From Cryobacterium cheniae (GTDB taxonomy: Bacteria > Actinomycetota > Actinomycetes > Actinomycetales > Microbacteriaceae): 64,000 nt of DNA. The DNA lies in assembly GCF_004403395.1 (NCBI RefSeq), contig NZ_SOGN01000035.1, positions 186,001-250,000 on the forward strand, given 5' to 3'. Shown here piece by piece: positions 34,750 through 41,710 of the stretch. The notes under the pieces are model-generated. The model was not told the DNA's origin. It saw only the letters and a list, made by a program, of their open reading frames with translations, and searched no databases. The position numbers and the translations under genes are program-made. The stretch's first letter is position 1, and each line of letters opens with the position of its first letter.

Positions 34750-34766
34750 GTGACGCCCCGCGTCAC
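34750..34766. promoter_or_regulatory. Inverted repeat upstream of the cystine-type ABC operon
   Basis: GTGACGC and GCGTCAC with a 3-nt loop (CCC), about 95 nt before the binding-protein gene in the 247-bp divergent gap. It may be an operator or a leader hairpin; no T-run follows. The rest of this gap holds no gene. Confidence 0.45.
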
Positions 34767-34859
34767 GGGAATACTGACCGGTGCGTACTCCTTGTTAGTC
34801 TTCGGACGTCGCTTCCCGGCGATGAATACGCAACTGCAACCTCGGTTAGGCCAGAAACA

Positions 34860-35678
34860 ATGAAGCTCAAGTTCCTGTCGGCGGCACTTCTCACAGCGCT
34901 CACCATCTCGCTGGCCGGCTGCTCCGCCGGCGCCGACACCGACACCGACGATACAGCCACCACCGGCGCCGACACCTCCCTGTCGTCCGTCACCGACGCC
35001 GGCGTCCTCACGGTGGGAACCGAGGGCACGTACCGCCCGTTCACCTTCCACGAGGGTGGCTCCGGCGCGCTGACCGGCTACGACATCGAGGTCATAGAGG
35101 CCGTCGCCGCCGAACTGGGCGTCACGGCCAAGTTCGAAGAAACCCAGTGGGACGGCATCTTCGCGGGCCTGGAGGCCGGTCGCTTCGACGTCATCGCCAA
35201 CCAGGTCACGGCCACCCCGGAACGCGTCGAGAAGTACGACCTCTCCTCCCCCTACACCGTCTCGACCGGCGTCATCGTGGTGAAGAGCGACAACACGTCG
35301 ATCACCTCCTTCGAGACCCTGGCCGGCAAGACCACGGCCCAGTCGCTCACCAGCAACTGGAACACCCTCGCCACCGAGAGCGGCGCGAACGTGCAGGCCG
35401 TCGAGGGCTGGGCCCAGTCGGTCGCCCTGGTCGAACAGGGCCGCGTCGACGCGACCGTGAACGACAACCTGACTTTCCTCGACTACCAGAAGCAGACCGG
35501 TGCCGCCGGCCTCAAAATCGCCGCGAACACCGACGAGAAATCCGAGAGCTCGTTCGCGTTCGTCAAGGGCAGCACGGAGCTGACGGATGCCGTCGACGCC
35601 GCCCTGGAGAAGCTCGCCGCAGCCGGCACCCTGACGTCGATCTCGGAGAAGTACTTCGGGTCCGACGTTTCCCGGTAA
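34860..35678 (+). CDS. Cystine/amino-acid ABC transporter substrate-binding lipoprotein
   Basis: A 272-residue lipoprotein with lipobox LAGC at about residues 18-21 and a Ser/Thr/Asp-rich linker. The mature sequence (LTVGTEGTYRPFTFHE, ETQWDGIFAGLEAGRFDVIAN, TTAQSLTSNWNTLATESGA, LVEQGRVDATVND) is very close in pattern to cystine-binding TcyJ/FliY. It delivers cystine or a related amino acid to the permease. No clear ribosome site precedes the ATG; TAGGCC ends 7 nt before it. First gene of a three-gene uptake operon. Confidence 0.92.
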   Translation: MKLKFLSAALLTALTISLAGCSAGADTDTDDTATTGADTSLSSVTDAGVLTVGTEGTYRPFTFHEGGSGALTGYDIEVIEAVAAELGVTAKFEETQWDGIFAGLEAGRFDVIANQVTATPERVEKYDLSSPYTVSTGVIVVKSDNTSITSFETLAGKTTAQSLTSNWNTLATESGANVQAVEGWAQSVALVEQGRVDATVNDNLTFLDYQKQTGAAGLKIAANTDEKSESSFAFVKGSTELTDAVDAALEKLAAAGTLTSISEKYFGSDVSR

Positions 35679-35690
35679 CCCGATCCAGCC

Positions 35691-36359
35691 ATGAACCAAT
35701 CTGCCTGGGACCTTTTCTGGACCTCGCTGGGCCCCATCGTGCACGGGGCGATCGCCGGCACCATCCCGCTGGCGCTCGCCTCATTCGCGATCGGCCTCAC
35801 GCTCGCGCTCGGGCTGGCGCTGATGCGCCTGTCCCGGCGCCGGTGGGTGTCCAGCATCGCCCGGGTCTACATCTCGATCGTGCGCGGCACCCCGCTGCTG
35901 GTGCAGCTGTTCGTGATCTTCTACGGCCTGCCGTCGTTGGGCATCCTGATCGACCCGTGGCCGAGCGCCGTGGTCGCGTTCTCGCTCAACGTCGGCGGAT
36001 ACGCCGCCGAGGTGATCCGGGCCGCCATCCTCTCCGTGCCCAAGGGGCAGTGGGAGGCGGCGTACATGATCGGCATGTCCCACCGCCGGGCCCTGACCCG
36101 CATCATCCTGCCTCAGGCCGCCCGCGTATCCGTGCCACCCCTGTCGAACACGTTCATCAGCCTGGTCAAGGACACCTCCCTCGCCTCGCTGATCCTGGTC
36201 ACGGAGCTGTTCCGAGAGGCACAGCAGGTGGCCGCGTTCAGCCAGGAATTCATGCTGCTCTACCTCGAGGCCGCCCTGGTCTACTGGGTGATCTGCCTGG
36301 GCCTGTCCTCGGTGCAGAGCGTTCTCGAGAAGCGATTGGACCGCTATGTCGCCCACTGA
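35691..36359 (+). CDS. Cystine/amino-acid ABC transporter permease
   Basis: A 222-residue five-helix permease of the HisM/TcyL type. RGTPLLVQLFVIFYGLPSLG and the coupling loop KGQWEAAYMIGMSHRRALTR are diagnostic, followed by ILPQAARVSVPPLSNTFISL. It starts 12 nt after the binding-protein stop and its last 14 nt overlap the ATPase gene, so the three are translated together. It forms the homodimeric channel. Confidence 0.94.
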   Translation: MNQSAWDLFWTSLGPIVHGAIAGTIPLALASFAIGLTLALGLALMRLSRRRWVSSIARVYISIVRGTPLLVQLFVIFYGLPSLGILIDPWPSAVVAFSLNVGGYAAEVIRAAILSVPKGQWEAAYMIGMSHRRALTRIILPQAARVSVPPLSNTFISLVKDTSLASLILVTELFREAQQVAAFSQEFMLLYLEAALVYWVICLGLSSVQSVLEKRLDRYVAH

Positions 36360-37152
36360 CCCGACCGATCCCACAGCGCCGGATGCCGCGGCTGCCCCTG
36401 ATGCCCTGCTCCGGGTGCGCGGCCTGCGCAAGAGCTTCGGCCCGAACCAGGTGCTGCAGTCCATCGACCTGACGGTGGGCCGAGGCCAGGTGCTCGCCCT
36501 GATCGGCCCCTCCGGTTCCGGAAAAACCACCATCCTGCGCTGCCTGAACGGCCTCGAACTGGCCGACGGGGGAACGATCGACGTTGCCGACGAGGTCTCA
36601 CTCGACTTCGGCACTCCCCCGACGAAGAAGCAGCTCGCGGCCCTGCGCGACCGTTCGGCCATGGTCTTCCAGCACTACAACCTGTTCCCGCACAAGACCG
36701 TGCTGGAGAACGTGCTCGAGGGGCCCCTGATCGTGCAGCGACGACCGAAAGCCGAGGTCGAGGCTGAGGCGCTCGCGCTGCTGGACCGCGTGGGCCTCAG
36801 CGCCAAGAAGGACAGCTACCCGTTCGAACTGTCCGGCGGCCAGCAACAGCGCGTGGGCATCGTGCGCGCCCTCGCCCTGCGGCCGCAGCTGCTGCTCTTC
36901 GACGAGCCCACATCCTCGCTCGACCCGGAACTCGTCGGCGACGTTCTGCGCCTGATCAAGGAACTGGCAGTGGAGGGGTGGAGCATGGTCATCGTGACCC
37001 ACGAACTCGAATTCGCCCGGGAGGTGGCCACCGAGGTGGCCTTCGTCGACGGCGGCCGGATCGTCGAGCACGGTGACCCGAAGCAGGTGCTCCACCATCC
37101 GCAGGAGGAACGCACCCGCCAGTTCCTGCACCGGCTGCTGTTCCCCTTCTAG
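36346..37152 (+). CDS. Cystine/amino-acid ABC transporter ATP-binding protein
   Basis: A 268-residue ATPase: Walker A GPSGSGKTT, Q-loop VFQHYNLFPH, signature LSGGQQQR, Walker B LLLFDEPTSSLD and H-loop VIVTHELEFA. A short Thr/Pro/Ala-rich N terminus precedes the domain. It drives the cystine-type importer encoded upstream. The stop codon lies in a tandemly duplicated 12-bp segment (37148-37175) shared with the end of the convergent terC gene. Confidence 0.94.
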   Translation: MSPTDPTDPTAPDAAAAPDALLRVRGLRKSFGPNQVLQSIDLTVGRGQVLALIGPSGSGKTTILRCLNGLELADGGTIDVADEVSLDFGTPPTKKQLAALRDRSAMVFQHYNLFPHKTVLENVLEGPLIVQRRPKAEVEAEALALLDRVGLSAKKDSYPFELSGGQQQRVGIVRALALRPQLLLFDEPTSSLDPELVGDVLRLIKELAVEGWSMVIVTHELEFAREVATEVAFVDGGRIVEHGDPKQVLHHPQEERTRQFLHRLLFPF

Positions 37153-37175
37153 GTTTCCGAGCCTCTAGGTTTCCG
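37148..37175. repeat. Direct repeat spanning two convergent stop codons
   Basis: Two exact copies of TCTAGGTTTCCG (37148-37159 and 37164-37175). The first carries the stop of the ATPase gene, the second the stop of the leftward terC gene. Confidence 0.85.
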
Positions 37176-38187
37176 GGCCGGGCCGATCCGCTGGTTCAGG
37201 CTCGGGACGATCCGCTGCCCGGAGAGAGCCGGCGTGAGCTCGCGCCGTGGGATCGCGGCGCGTCTTGATCAGGCTTGCGACCGTGGTCACGGTCAGGACC
37301 ACTCCGATGACGATGAGGCTGAGGTTCGTGCTGATCTCGGGCACGCGGTCGTCCAGGCCGTGTCCCCAGTGCAGGACGAGTTTCACACCGATGAAGGCCA
37401 GGATCAGGGACAGGCCGGTCGACAGGTAGACCAGCCGGTCGAGGAGCCCCTTGACGAGGAAGAAGAGCGCCCGGAGCCCGAGAAGTGCGAAGGCGTTGGC
37501 GGTGAAGACGATGTACGCCTCGTCGGTGATTCCGAAGATCGCCGGGATCGAGTCGAGTGCGAACAGCAGATCGGTGCTGCCGATCGCGATCAGAACGATG
37601 AACAGCGGTGTCACGGCGCGACGGCCGGCGTGGCGGGTGAACATGCGGCCGCCGACATAGTCGTCGGTCACGGTCAGGCCCCGACGGGCCACCCGGACCA
37701 GCACGTTGTCCTGCACGTCGGGGTCGACGTTGCGGTGCCGGTACAGCTGCACGGCCGTGAAGATCAGCACCAGACCGAAGATCAGGAACATGAAGGAGAA
37801 CAGCGAGAGCAGGGCCGCGCCCAGCGCGATGAAGATCGCCCGCAGAATGAGTGCCAGCACGATCCCGAAAATGAGAACCTTCTGCTGGTATTTTTCCGGC
37901 ACGGCGAAAGTCGACATGATGATCACGAAGACGAAGAGGTTGTCGATGGACAGACTCTTCTCGACGATGTAGCCGGCGAAGTATTCCGCGCCGAAGCCCC
38001 AGCCCACCTGGGCTGCGAAAACGAGGCCGAACAGGATGGCGACCGCGATGTACAGAATCGAAGAGACTGCGGCCTCCCGAAATTTGACCACGTGCGGCCG
38101 AGCCATGGCCAGGCCCAGGTCCAGCGCGAGCAGACCCAGAATGAGTGCGATAGTGAGCGTCCAGCGGAGCGCAGTTACTTCCAGCAA
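37165..38187 (-). CDS. TerC-family membrane protein 1
   Basis: A 340-residue inner-membrane protein with about nine hydrophobic helices. The two acidic family motifs are EKSLSIDNLFVF and GSTDLLFALDSIPAIFG. TerC/Alx proteins are linked to Mn2+ efflux and to protein secretion stress. TTG at 38187 is chosen because GGAAGG lies 6 nt upstream and the product then begins MLEVTALRWTL, as in relatives; ATG at 38205 has its site too close. The C-terminal ~40 residues are a hydrophilic Pro/Arg-rich tail. It is shorter and divergent from the second TerC, and its leader lacks the clear riboswitch seen there. Confidence 0.9.
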   Translation of the reverse strand: MLEVTALRWTLTIALILGLLALDLGLAMARPHVVKFREAAVSSILYIAVAILFGLVFAAQVGWGFGAEYFAGYIVEKSLSIDNLFVFVIIMSTFAVPEKYQQKVLIFGIVLALILRAIFIALGAALLSLFSFMFLIFGLVLIFTAVQLYRHRNVDPDVQDNVLVRVARRGLTVTDDYVGGRMFTRHAGRRAVTPLFIVLIAIGSTDLLFALDSIPAIFGITDEAYIVFTANAFALLGLRALFFLVKGLLDRLVYLSTGLSLILAFIGVKLVLHWGHGLDDRVPEISTNLSLIVIGVVLTVTTVASLIKTRRDPTARAHAGSLRAADRPEPEPADRPGPET

Positions 38188-38224
38188 CTGTGACCTTCCT
38201 GTCATATCCTCGGTGAGGAATTTT

Positions 38225-38303
38225 GGGCTGACCCCAGGATGAGGAACCAGTTTTGTGATTGAGTGACATGAGTTCATCGGTCACAAGGGGGGGCGGCCAG
38301 CCC
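38225..38303 (-). promoter_or_regulatory. Possible structured leader of terC copy 1
   Basis: On the reverse strand GGGCTGGCC (38303-38295) can pair with GGTCAGCCC (38233-38225) with one G-U pair. It encloses a TTGTGAC/GTCACAA-type inner hairpin near 38251-38286. The layout suggests a folded 5' leader, but I cannot match it to a known riboswitch. Confidence 0.3.
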
Positions 38304-38328
38304 TGCTGATTCCCCAGCGCGGCGGCAC

Positions 38329-38334
38329 TATTCT
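38329..38334 (+). promoter_or_regulatory. -10 hexamer of the Pr6Pr gene
   Basis: TATTCT, then TTTCCA, then the GTG at 38341; no ribosome site. Confidence 0.55.
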
Positions 38335-38340
38335 TTTCCA

Positions 38341-39033
38341 GTGACTTTAACAGCGATTTCTACGGTGGCCTCCGACTCATCATCGCCCTCCGCCCTCCGG
38401 CGCCTCTCCGGTCTGCTTCGGATCGGGATGGGCCTTCTGCTGTTCGCGAGCATCGCCACTCAGGTTACCGACCAGGTCTGGAACGACGCCTTCGTGGCCA
38501 CCGAGTACTTCGGATATTTCACGATCCAGTCGAGCCTGATGAACCTGGTCGTTCTGCTCGTGGGGGGTTCCCTCGCGGTGCGCAGTCGCGTCGATCCCCA
38601 GCTGCTCACCGCGGTGCGAATGTCGGTGCTCACCTATGCCGTCGTCACCGGGGTCGTCTACAACGCGCTGCTGCGCAACGTCGTCTCCGACGGCTTCATC
38701 GGTGTCGGCTGGCCCAACGAGGTCCTCCACGTGTGGGCGCCGATCTTCATCGCCCTGGACTGGATTCTCTCGCCGGGGCGACCGGCCGTGGCGTGGAAAC
38801 GTCTCGGCTACGCCCTGATCTACCCGGTGCTCTGGGTGGTCTACGCCCTGGTGCGCGGAACGACGACCGGCTTCTACACCTACCCGTTCCTCGATCCGGG
38901 CCAGCCCGGCGGCTACGTCGCCGTGGCCCTGTACGTGCTCGGTATCGCGGCCTTCATCACCGGGCTCGCCGCGGCCGCGATCGCCGCGAGCCGCGTCCGC
39001 CCCCGGGCCCTCGAGACCGGCACGGCGACCTGA
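38341..39033 (+). CDS. Pr6Pr-family membrane protein
   Basis: A 230-residue protein with six predicted membrane helices and the Pr6Pr family pattern: FGYFTIQSSLMNLVVLLVG after helix 1, VVYNALLRN, NEVLHVWAPIFIALDW and YPFLDPGQPGGY. The function of this family is unknown. Leaderless GTG start. Its whole length except the first 39 bp lies opposite an open frame that extends from the winged-helix gene on the other strand; the Pr6Pr frame is clearly the coding one because its motifs and hydrophobic pattern are intact. Confidence 0.88.
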   Translation: MTLTAISTVASDSSSPSALRRLSGLLRIGMGLLLFASIATQVTDQVWNDAFVATEYFGYFTIQSSLMNLVVLLVGGSLAVRSRVDPQLLTAVRMSVLTYAVVTGVVYNALLRNVVSDGFIGVGWPNEVLHVWAPIFIALDWILSPGRPAVAWKRLGYALIYPVLWVVYALVRGTTTGFYTYPFLDPGQPGGYVAVALYVLGIAAFITGLAAAAIAASRVRPRALETGTAT

Positions 39034-39405
39034 TCCACGCCCGCGGTCGTCCGGTCGGGGCCCCGCGGGCGCCAGCGTGGCGAACACGGTGATCATCTCG
39101 TCCACGCTGTGCGAGGCGTTCGACGGATGCCGGAGCGGCCGGTTCCGCTCGATGCTGTAGTGGTTGCGCCGCCCCACCCGTTCGCGCCGGATGTACCCGC
39201 CCTCGACCAGGTCCGCCATGATGCTCAGCGCCGCCCGGGACGACACCCCCACGGTGTCGGCGAGCTCCTCCACCCGCGCATCGGGGTTCTCCGCGATGGC
39301 GAGGAGCAGGTGCGCGTGGTGGGTGAGGAACGTCCACGGCTTGCCGGGGGCATCCGTCACCGGGGCGGGCGACTCGGTCAGTGGTTCGGTCTGCGATTCG
39401 GTCAT
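38380..39405 (-). CDS. Winged-helix regulator whose frame runs on antisense to Pr6Pr
   Basis: The first ~115 residues form a compact winged helix (WTFLTHHAHLLLAIAENPDA, VEELADTVGVSSRAALSIMADL, GGYIRRERVGRRNHYSI) like ArsR/MarR-type regulators in Microbacteriaceae. After FATLAP the frame continues for over 220 residues of Arg/Gly/His-rich sequence antisense to the Pr6Pr gene, with no family likeness. The ancestral stop near 39050 appears to be lost, or translation really makes a long tail. Its ATG shares one base with the stop of the second terC (TGATG), so the two are coupled. Treat residues beyond ~120 as doubtful. Confidence 0.6.
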   Translation of the reverse strand: MTESQTEPLTESPAPVTDAPGKPWTFLTHHAHLLLAIAENPDARVEELADTVGVSSRAALSIMADLVEGGYIRRERVGRRNHYSIERNRPLRHPSNASHSVDEMITVFATLAPAGPRPDDRGRGSGRRAGLEGPGADAARGDRGRGEPGDEGRDTEHVQGHGDVAAGLARIEERVGVEAGRRSAHQGVDHPEHRVDQGVAETFPRHGRSPRRENPVQGDEDRRPHVEDLVGPADTDEAVGDDVAQQRVVDDPGDDGIGEHRHSHRGEQLGIDATAHREGTPHEQNDQVHQARLDREISEVLGGHEGVVPDLVGNLSGDAREQQKAHPDPKQTGEAPEGGGR

Positions 39406-40484
39406 CAGCGGTGCTCGTTCTCCTTCTTCAGTTCGGCCTGCTGCTCGGGCTTCTGCTCGGGCTTCTGCTCGGGCGTGCGGGCCGATCGACGCCAGACCGG
39501 CTCCAGCTCGGCGATCTCCTCGGGGGTGGCCTCGCGGAAGGAGCCGGCCGAATCGGCCTCGATCTCGCGGCGTCCCTGGCCGCGCGTGGCCCGGAGGCTG
39601 AGCACGACCGACACCGTGATGATGAAGGCGATCACACCCAGCGACACGGTCGTCGGGATGTAGAAGACGTCGAGCAGCAGCATCTTAACGCCGACCCAGA
39701 CCAGCACCAGGGCCAGGCCGATCTTCAGGTAGACGAACCGGTGCATGAGGTCGGCGAGCAGGAAGTACATCGCCCGCAGGCCGAGGATCGCGAAGGCGTT
39801 GGCGGTGAAGACGATGAACGGTTCGCTGGTGACGGCGAAGATGGCGGGGATGGAGTCCACGGCGAAGACGACATCCGTCACCTCGACGAGCACGAGAACG
39901 GCCAGCAGCGGCGTGGCGAGCAGGATGCCGTTCCTCCGCACGAGGAAGCGCTGGCCGTGGAACGCGTTCGTCATCGGGATGAAGCGGCGGAAAAGGCGCA
40001 GCACCGGCGACTTCTCGGGGTGCGCGTGTTCGTTGCGGGTGCGGATCATGCGGTAGCCGGTGTAGATCAGGAACGCGGCGAAGACGTAGAGGATCCAGGA
40101 GAAGTTCTCGATCAGCACGGCGCCCGCGGCGATGAAAATACCGCGCAGCACGAGCGCGCCGAGCACGCCGAGGAACAGCACCCGGTGCTGGTATTGGCGC
40201 GGCACCGCGAAGGCGGCGAAGATGATCGCCCAGACGAAGACGTTGTCGACCGCGAGGGATTTCTCAATCAGGTAGCCGGCGTAGTACTGCTGCCCGTACT
40301 CGGCCCCGGCCGTGGTCCAGATCACGAGCCCGAAGCCGATGCCGATGAGCACCCAGACCGCCGACCAGATCGCGGCTTCGCGCACTCCGATCACATGGGC
40401 CTTGCGGTGGGCGAACAGGTCGACGGCCAGCATGAGCGCGATCACGCCGAACACCGCCAGCCAGGCATAGAGGGGAACGTTCAC
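39405..40484 (-). CDS. TerC-family membrane protein 2 (riboswitch-controlled)
   Basis: A 359-residue TerC/Alx-type protein with about nine helices. Acidic motifs are EKSLAVDNVFVW and VTDVVFAVDSIPAIFAV. The C terminus has a repeated Glu-Gln-Lys-Pro tail coded by three 12-bp units (39441-39476). GTG at 40484 follows GGAAGG by 8 nt. The leader is a yybP-ykoY element, so the protein is predicted to be made when Mn2+ is high and to export it, or metallate exported proteins. It is coupled to the winged-helix gene downstream. Confidence 0.93.
   Translation of the reverse strand: MNVPLYAWLAVFGVIALMLAVDLFAHRKAHVIGVREAAIWSAVWVLIGIGFGLVIWTTAGAEYGQQYYAGYLIEKSLAVDNVFVWAIIFAAFAVPRQYQHRVLFLGVLGALVLRGIFIAAGAVLIENFSWILYVFAAFLIYTGYRMIRTRNEHAHPEKSPVLRLFRRFIPMTNAFHGQRFLVRRNGILLATPLLAVLVLVEVTDVVFAVDSIPAIFAVTSEPFIVFTANAFAILGLRAMYFLLADLMHRFVYLKIGLALVLVWVGVKMLLLDVFYIPTTVSLGVIAFIITVSVVLSLRATRGQGRREIEADSAGSFREATPEEIAELEPVWRRSARTPEQKPEQKPEQQAELKKENEHR
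39441..39476 (-). repeat. 12-bp in-frame repeats in terC copy 2
   Basis: Three units of CTGCTCGGGCTT (the last with two changes) code for repeated PEQK in the hydrophilic C-terminal tail. Confidence 0.85.
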
Positions 40485-40496
40485 GGGATATACCTT

Positions 40497-40516
40497 CCAG
40501 TCAGCACTGCGACTGG
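40497..40516 (-). promoter_or_regulatory. Expression-platform hairpin of the terC riboswitch
   Basis: On the transcript CCAGTC and GACTGG (8-nt loop) form a perfect 6-bp hairpin. Its 3' arm includes the first two G of the GGAAGG ribosome site, and its 5' arm shares two C with the 3' strand of riboswitch P1. The two structures are therefore mutually exclusive, as expected for translational control. Confidence 0.6.
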
Positions 40517-40607
40517 AGGTCTGGTCCAACCCGGATCGGGTCCCTGTGGCCGGGTTTCGATGACGAAACCGGATTGACGACCACACGCTGGGGATTACTC
40601 CCCTCCG
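40514..40607 (-). promoter_or_regulatory. yybP-ykoY family (Mn2+) riboswitch
   Basis: The reverse strand reads GGAGGGGAGTAATCCCC, then GTGTGGTCGTCA, two GC-rich hairpins, and TTGGACCAGACCTCC. These match the conserved loop and joining segments of the yybP-ykoY element (GGGGAGUA, GUCGUCA, GGACxAGACCUCC) in order and spacing. P1 is GGAGG (40606-40602) paired with CCTCC (40519-40515). It lies directly before a TerC gene, the classic target. Confidence 0.88.
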
Positions 40608-40716
40608 GAAACAAGTGAAGCATACTTCACCCTTTGAGGCAAGCGCGGCGGTTGAGTGCGGCCGCCGGCGGGACTAACGTCTGCAGAACGAACGTCTGTC
40701 TACCGAGGAGGATCCC

Positions 40717-41286
40717 ATGAAAGGTTTTGTCGACAACATCGAAGACGCGGCTATCCGCAATTCGAACTTCCGGCAGGTGTTGTACACCGCCCAGGGAATG
40801 CAGCTGGTCGTGATGGCGCTGGAGCCGGGTGAGGACATCGGCGAAGAGGTGCACCCGGATCGAGATCAGTACTTCCGGGTGGAGAAGGGCAAGGGCGATG
40901 TCTGGATCGACGGCACGCGGACGAAGATCAGGAAGAACTCGGCCATGATCGTGCCGGCCGGCGCGCGGCACAATGTGCTCAACACGGGCGGCAAGGTGCT
41001 GCGGCTCGCCACGATCTACGCGCCGCCGGAGCACAAGGATGCCGTCGTGCACCTGACCAAGGCGGATGCCCAGGCCTCGGAGGAGCACTTCGACGGCGTC
41101 CTCACGGAACCGAAGGCGAAGCAGCGTTCGCGGCAGACGAAACCGGCCGGCAAGAAGCCTGCAAAGGCGAAGACGGCAGCAAACCCGACGGCCAAGACGG
41201 CCAAGACGGCCAAGACGGCCAAGAAAGCAGCAAAACCCGCGGCGAAGCGGCCCTCGACGAGGGCGCGGTCCGCCGACACCGCCTAG
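40717..41286 (+). CDS. Cupin-domain protein with Lys/Ala-rich histone-like tail
   Basis: A 189-residue protein. Residues ~1-115 are a single cupin barrel (EEVHPDRDQYFRVEKGKGDV for motif 1, VPAGARHNVLNTGGKVLR for motif 2) with His/Glu/Asp candidates for one metal ion. Residues ~130-189 are a basic, disordered tail of Ala, Lys, Thr and Pro resembling histone H1/HupB-type tails, partly coded by four 9-bp repeats. The tail suggests binding to DNA or RNA. AGGAGG stands before the ATG. The enzymatic role of the barrel is unknown. Confidence 0.9.
   Translation: MKGFVDNIEDAAIRNSNFRQVLYTAQGMQLVVMALEPGEDIGEEVHPDRDQYFRVEKGKGDVWIDGTRTKIRKNSAMIVPAGARHNVLNTGGKVLRLATIYAPPEHKDAVVHLTKADAQASEEHFDGVLTEPKAKQRSRQTKPAGKKPAKAKTAANPTAKTAKTAKTAKKAAKPAAKRPSTRARSADTA
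41188..41223 (+). repeat. 9-bp in-frame repeats in the cupin tail
   Basis: Four exact copies of ACGGCCAAG encode TAK repeated in the basic tail. Confidence 0.92.
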
Positions 41287-41316
41287 CTCGTGGGCGCCGC
41301 CTAGCTCGTGGGCGCC
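41281..41316. repeat. 18-bp tandem duplication holding two convergent stop codons
   Basis: Two exact copies of an 18-bp unit (41281-41298 and 41299-41316). The TAG in copy one ends the cupin gene and the CTA in copy two is the stop of the convergent DUF2834 gene. Confidence 0.92.
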
Positions 41317-41660
41317 GCCTGCGCGGCTCTCACCCGCTGAGCCTGCAGGGTGCGTTCCCGCATTGCGAGGAACAGCGGGAAGGTGAAGGCGAACGCCGTC
41401 AGGCCCGAGAGCACCACGTAGAGCCACGCCCGCTTCATCCCGAGCCGCCTGCCCTCGACGATGATCAGGATGCTGCCGGCCACCGCCACCACCAGCAGAT
41501 CCACGGTCAGAGAGGACACCGCCGGACCGCTGTTCACCCAGTCGCCGACGAAGTCGCGCACCTGCACGATCGCGAGCAGGTTGAAGGTCCAGGTGCCCAC
41601 GAGGCCGGCGAGGCCGAGCGCCAGGTAGACGAGGGCGAGCGCGGTCCAGTTTTTGGTCAT
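41301..41660 (-). CDS. DUF2834-like small membrane protein
   Basis: A 119-residue protein with three hydrophobic helices (ALALVYLALGLAGLVGTWTF, LTVDLLVVAVAGSILIIVEG, LYVVLSGLTAFAFTFPLFLA) and short charged loops, matching the layout of DUF2834 membrane proteins of unknown function. GATAAT ends 5 nt before the ATG at 41660, a likely leaderless promoter. It converges on the cupin gene and diverges from the secreted HNH gene. Confidence 0.75.
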   Translation of the reverse strand: MTKNWTALALVYLALGLAGLVGTWTFNLLAIVQVRDFVGDWVNSGPAVSSLTVDLLVVAVAGSILIIVEGRRLGMKRAWLYVVLSGLTAFAFTFPLFLAMRERTLQAQRVRAAQAAPTS

Positions 41661-41665
41661 GCGTC

Positions 41666-41671
41666 ATTATC
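41666..41671 (-). promoter_or_regulatory. -10 hexamer of the DUF2834 gene
   Basis: Reverse-strand GATAAT, then GACGC, then the ATG at 41660. Confidence 0.5.
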
Positions 41672-41710
41672 CCCGCCCGGTAGGGTCGAAAGCCGACCTC
41701 TGGGAGCACC

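Noticed and set aside
38188..38340. A second yybP-ykoY riboswitch before the left-hand terC
   Set aside because: GGGGA and paired segments occur, but the GGGGAGUA, GUCGUCA and GACCUCC-type core segments seen at 40514-40607 are not found; it is listed only as a possible folded leader.
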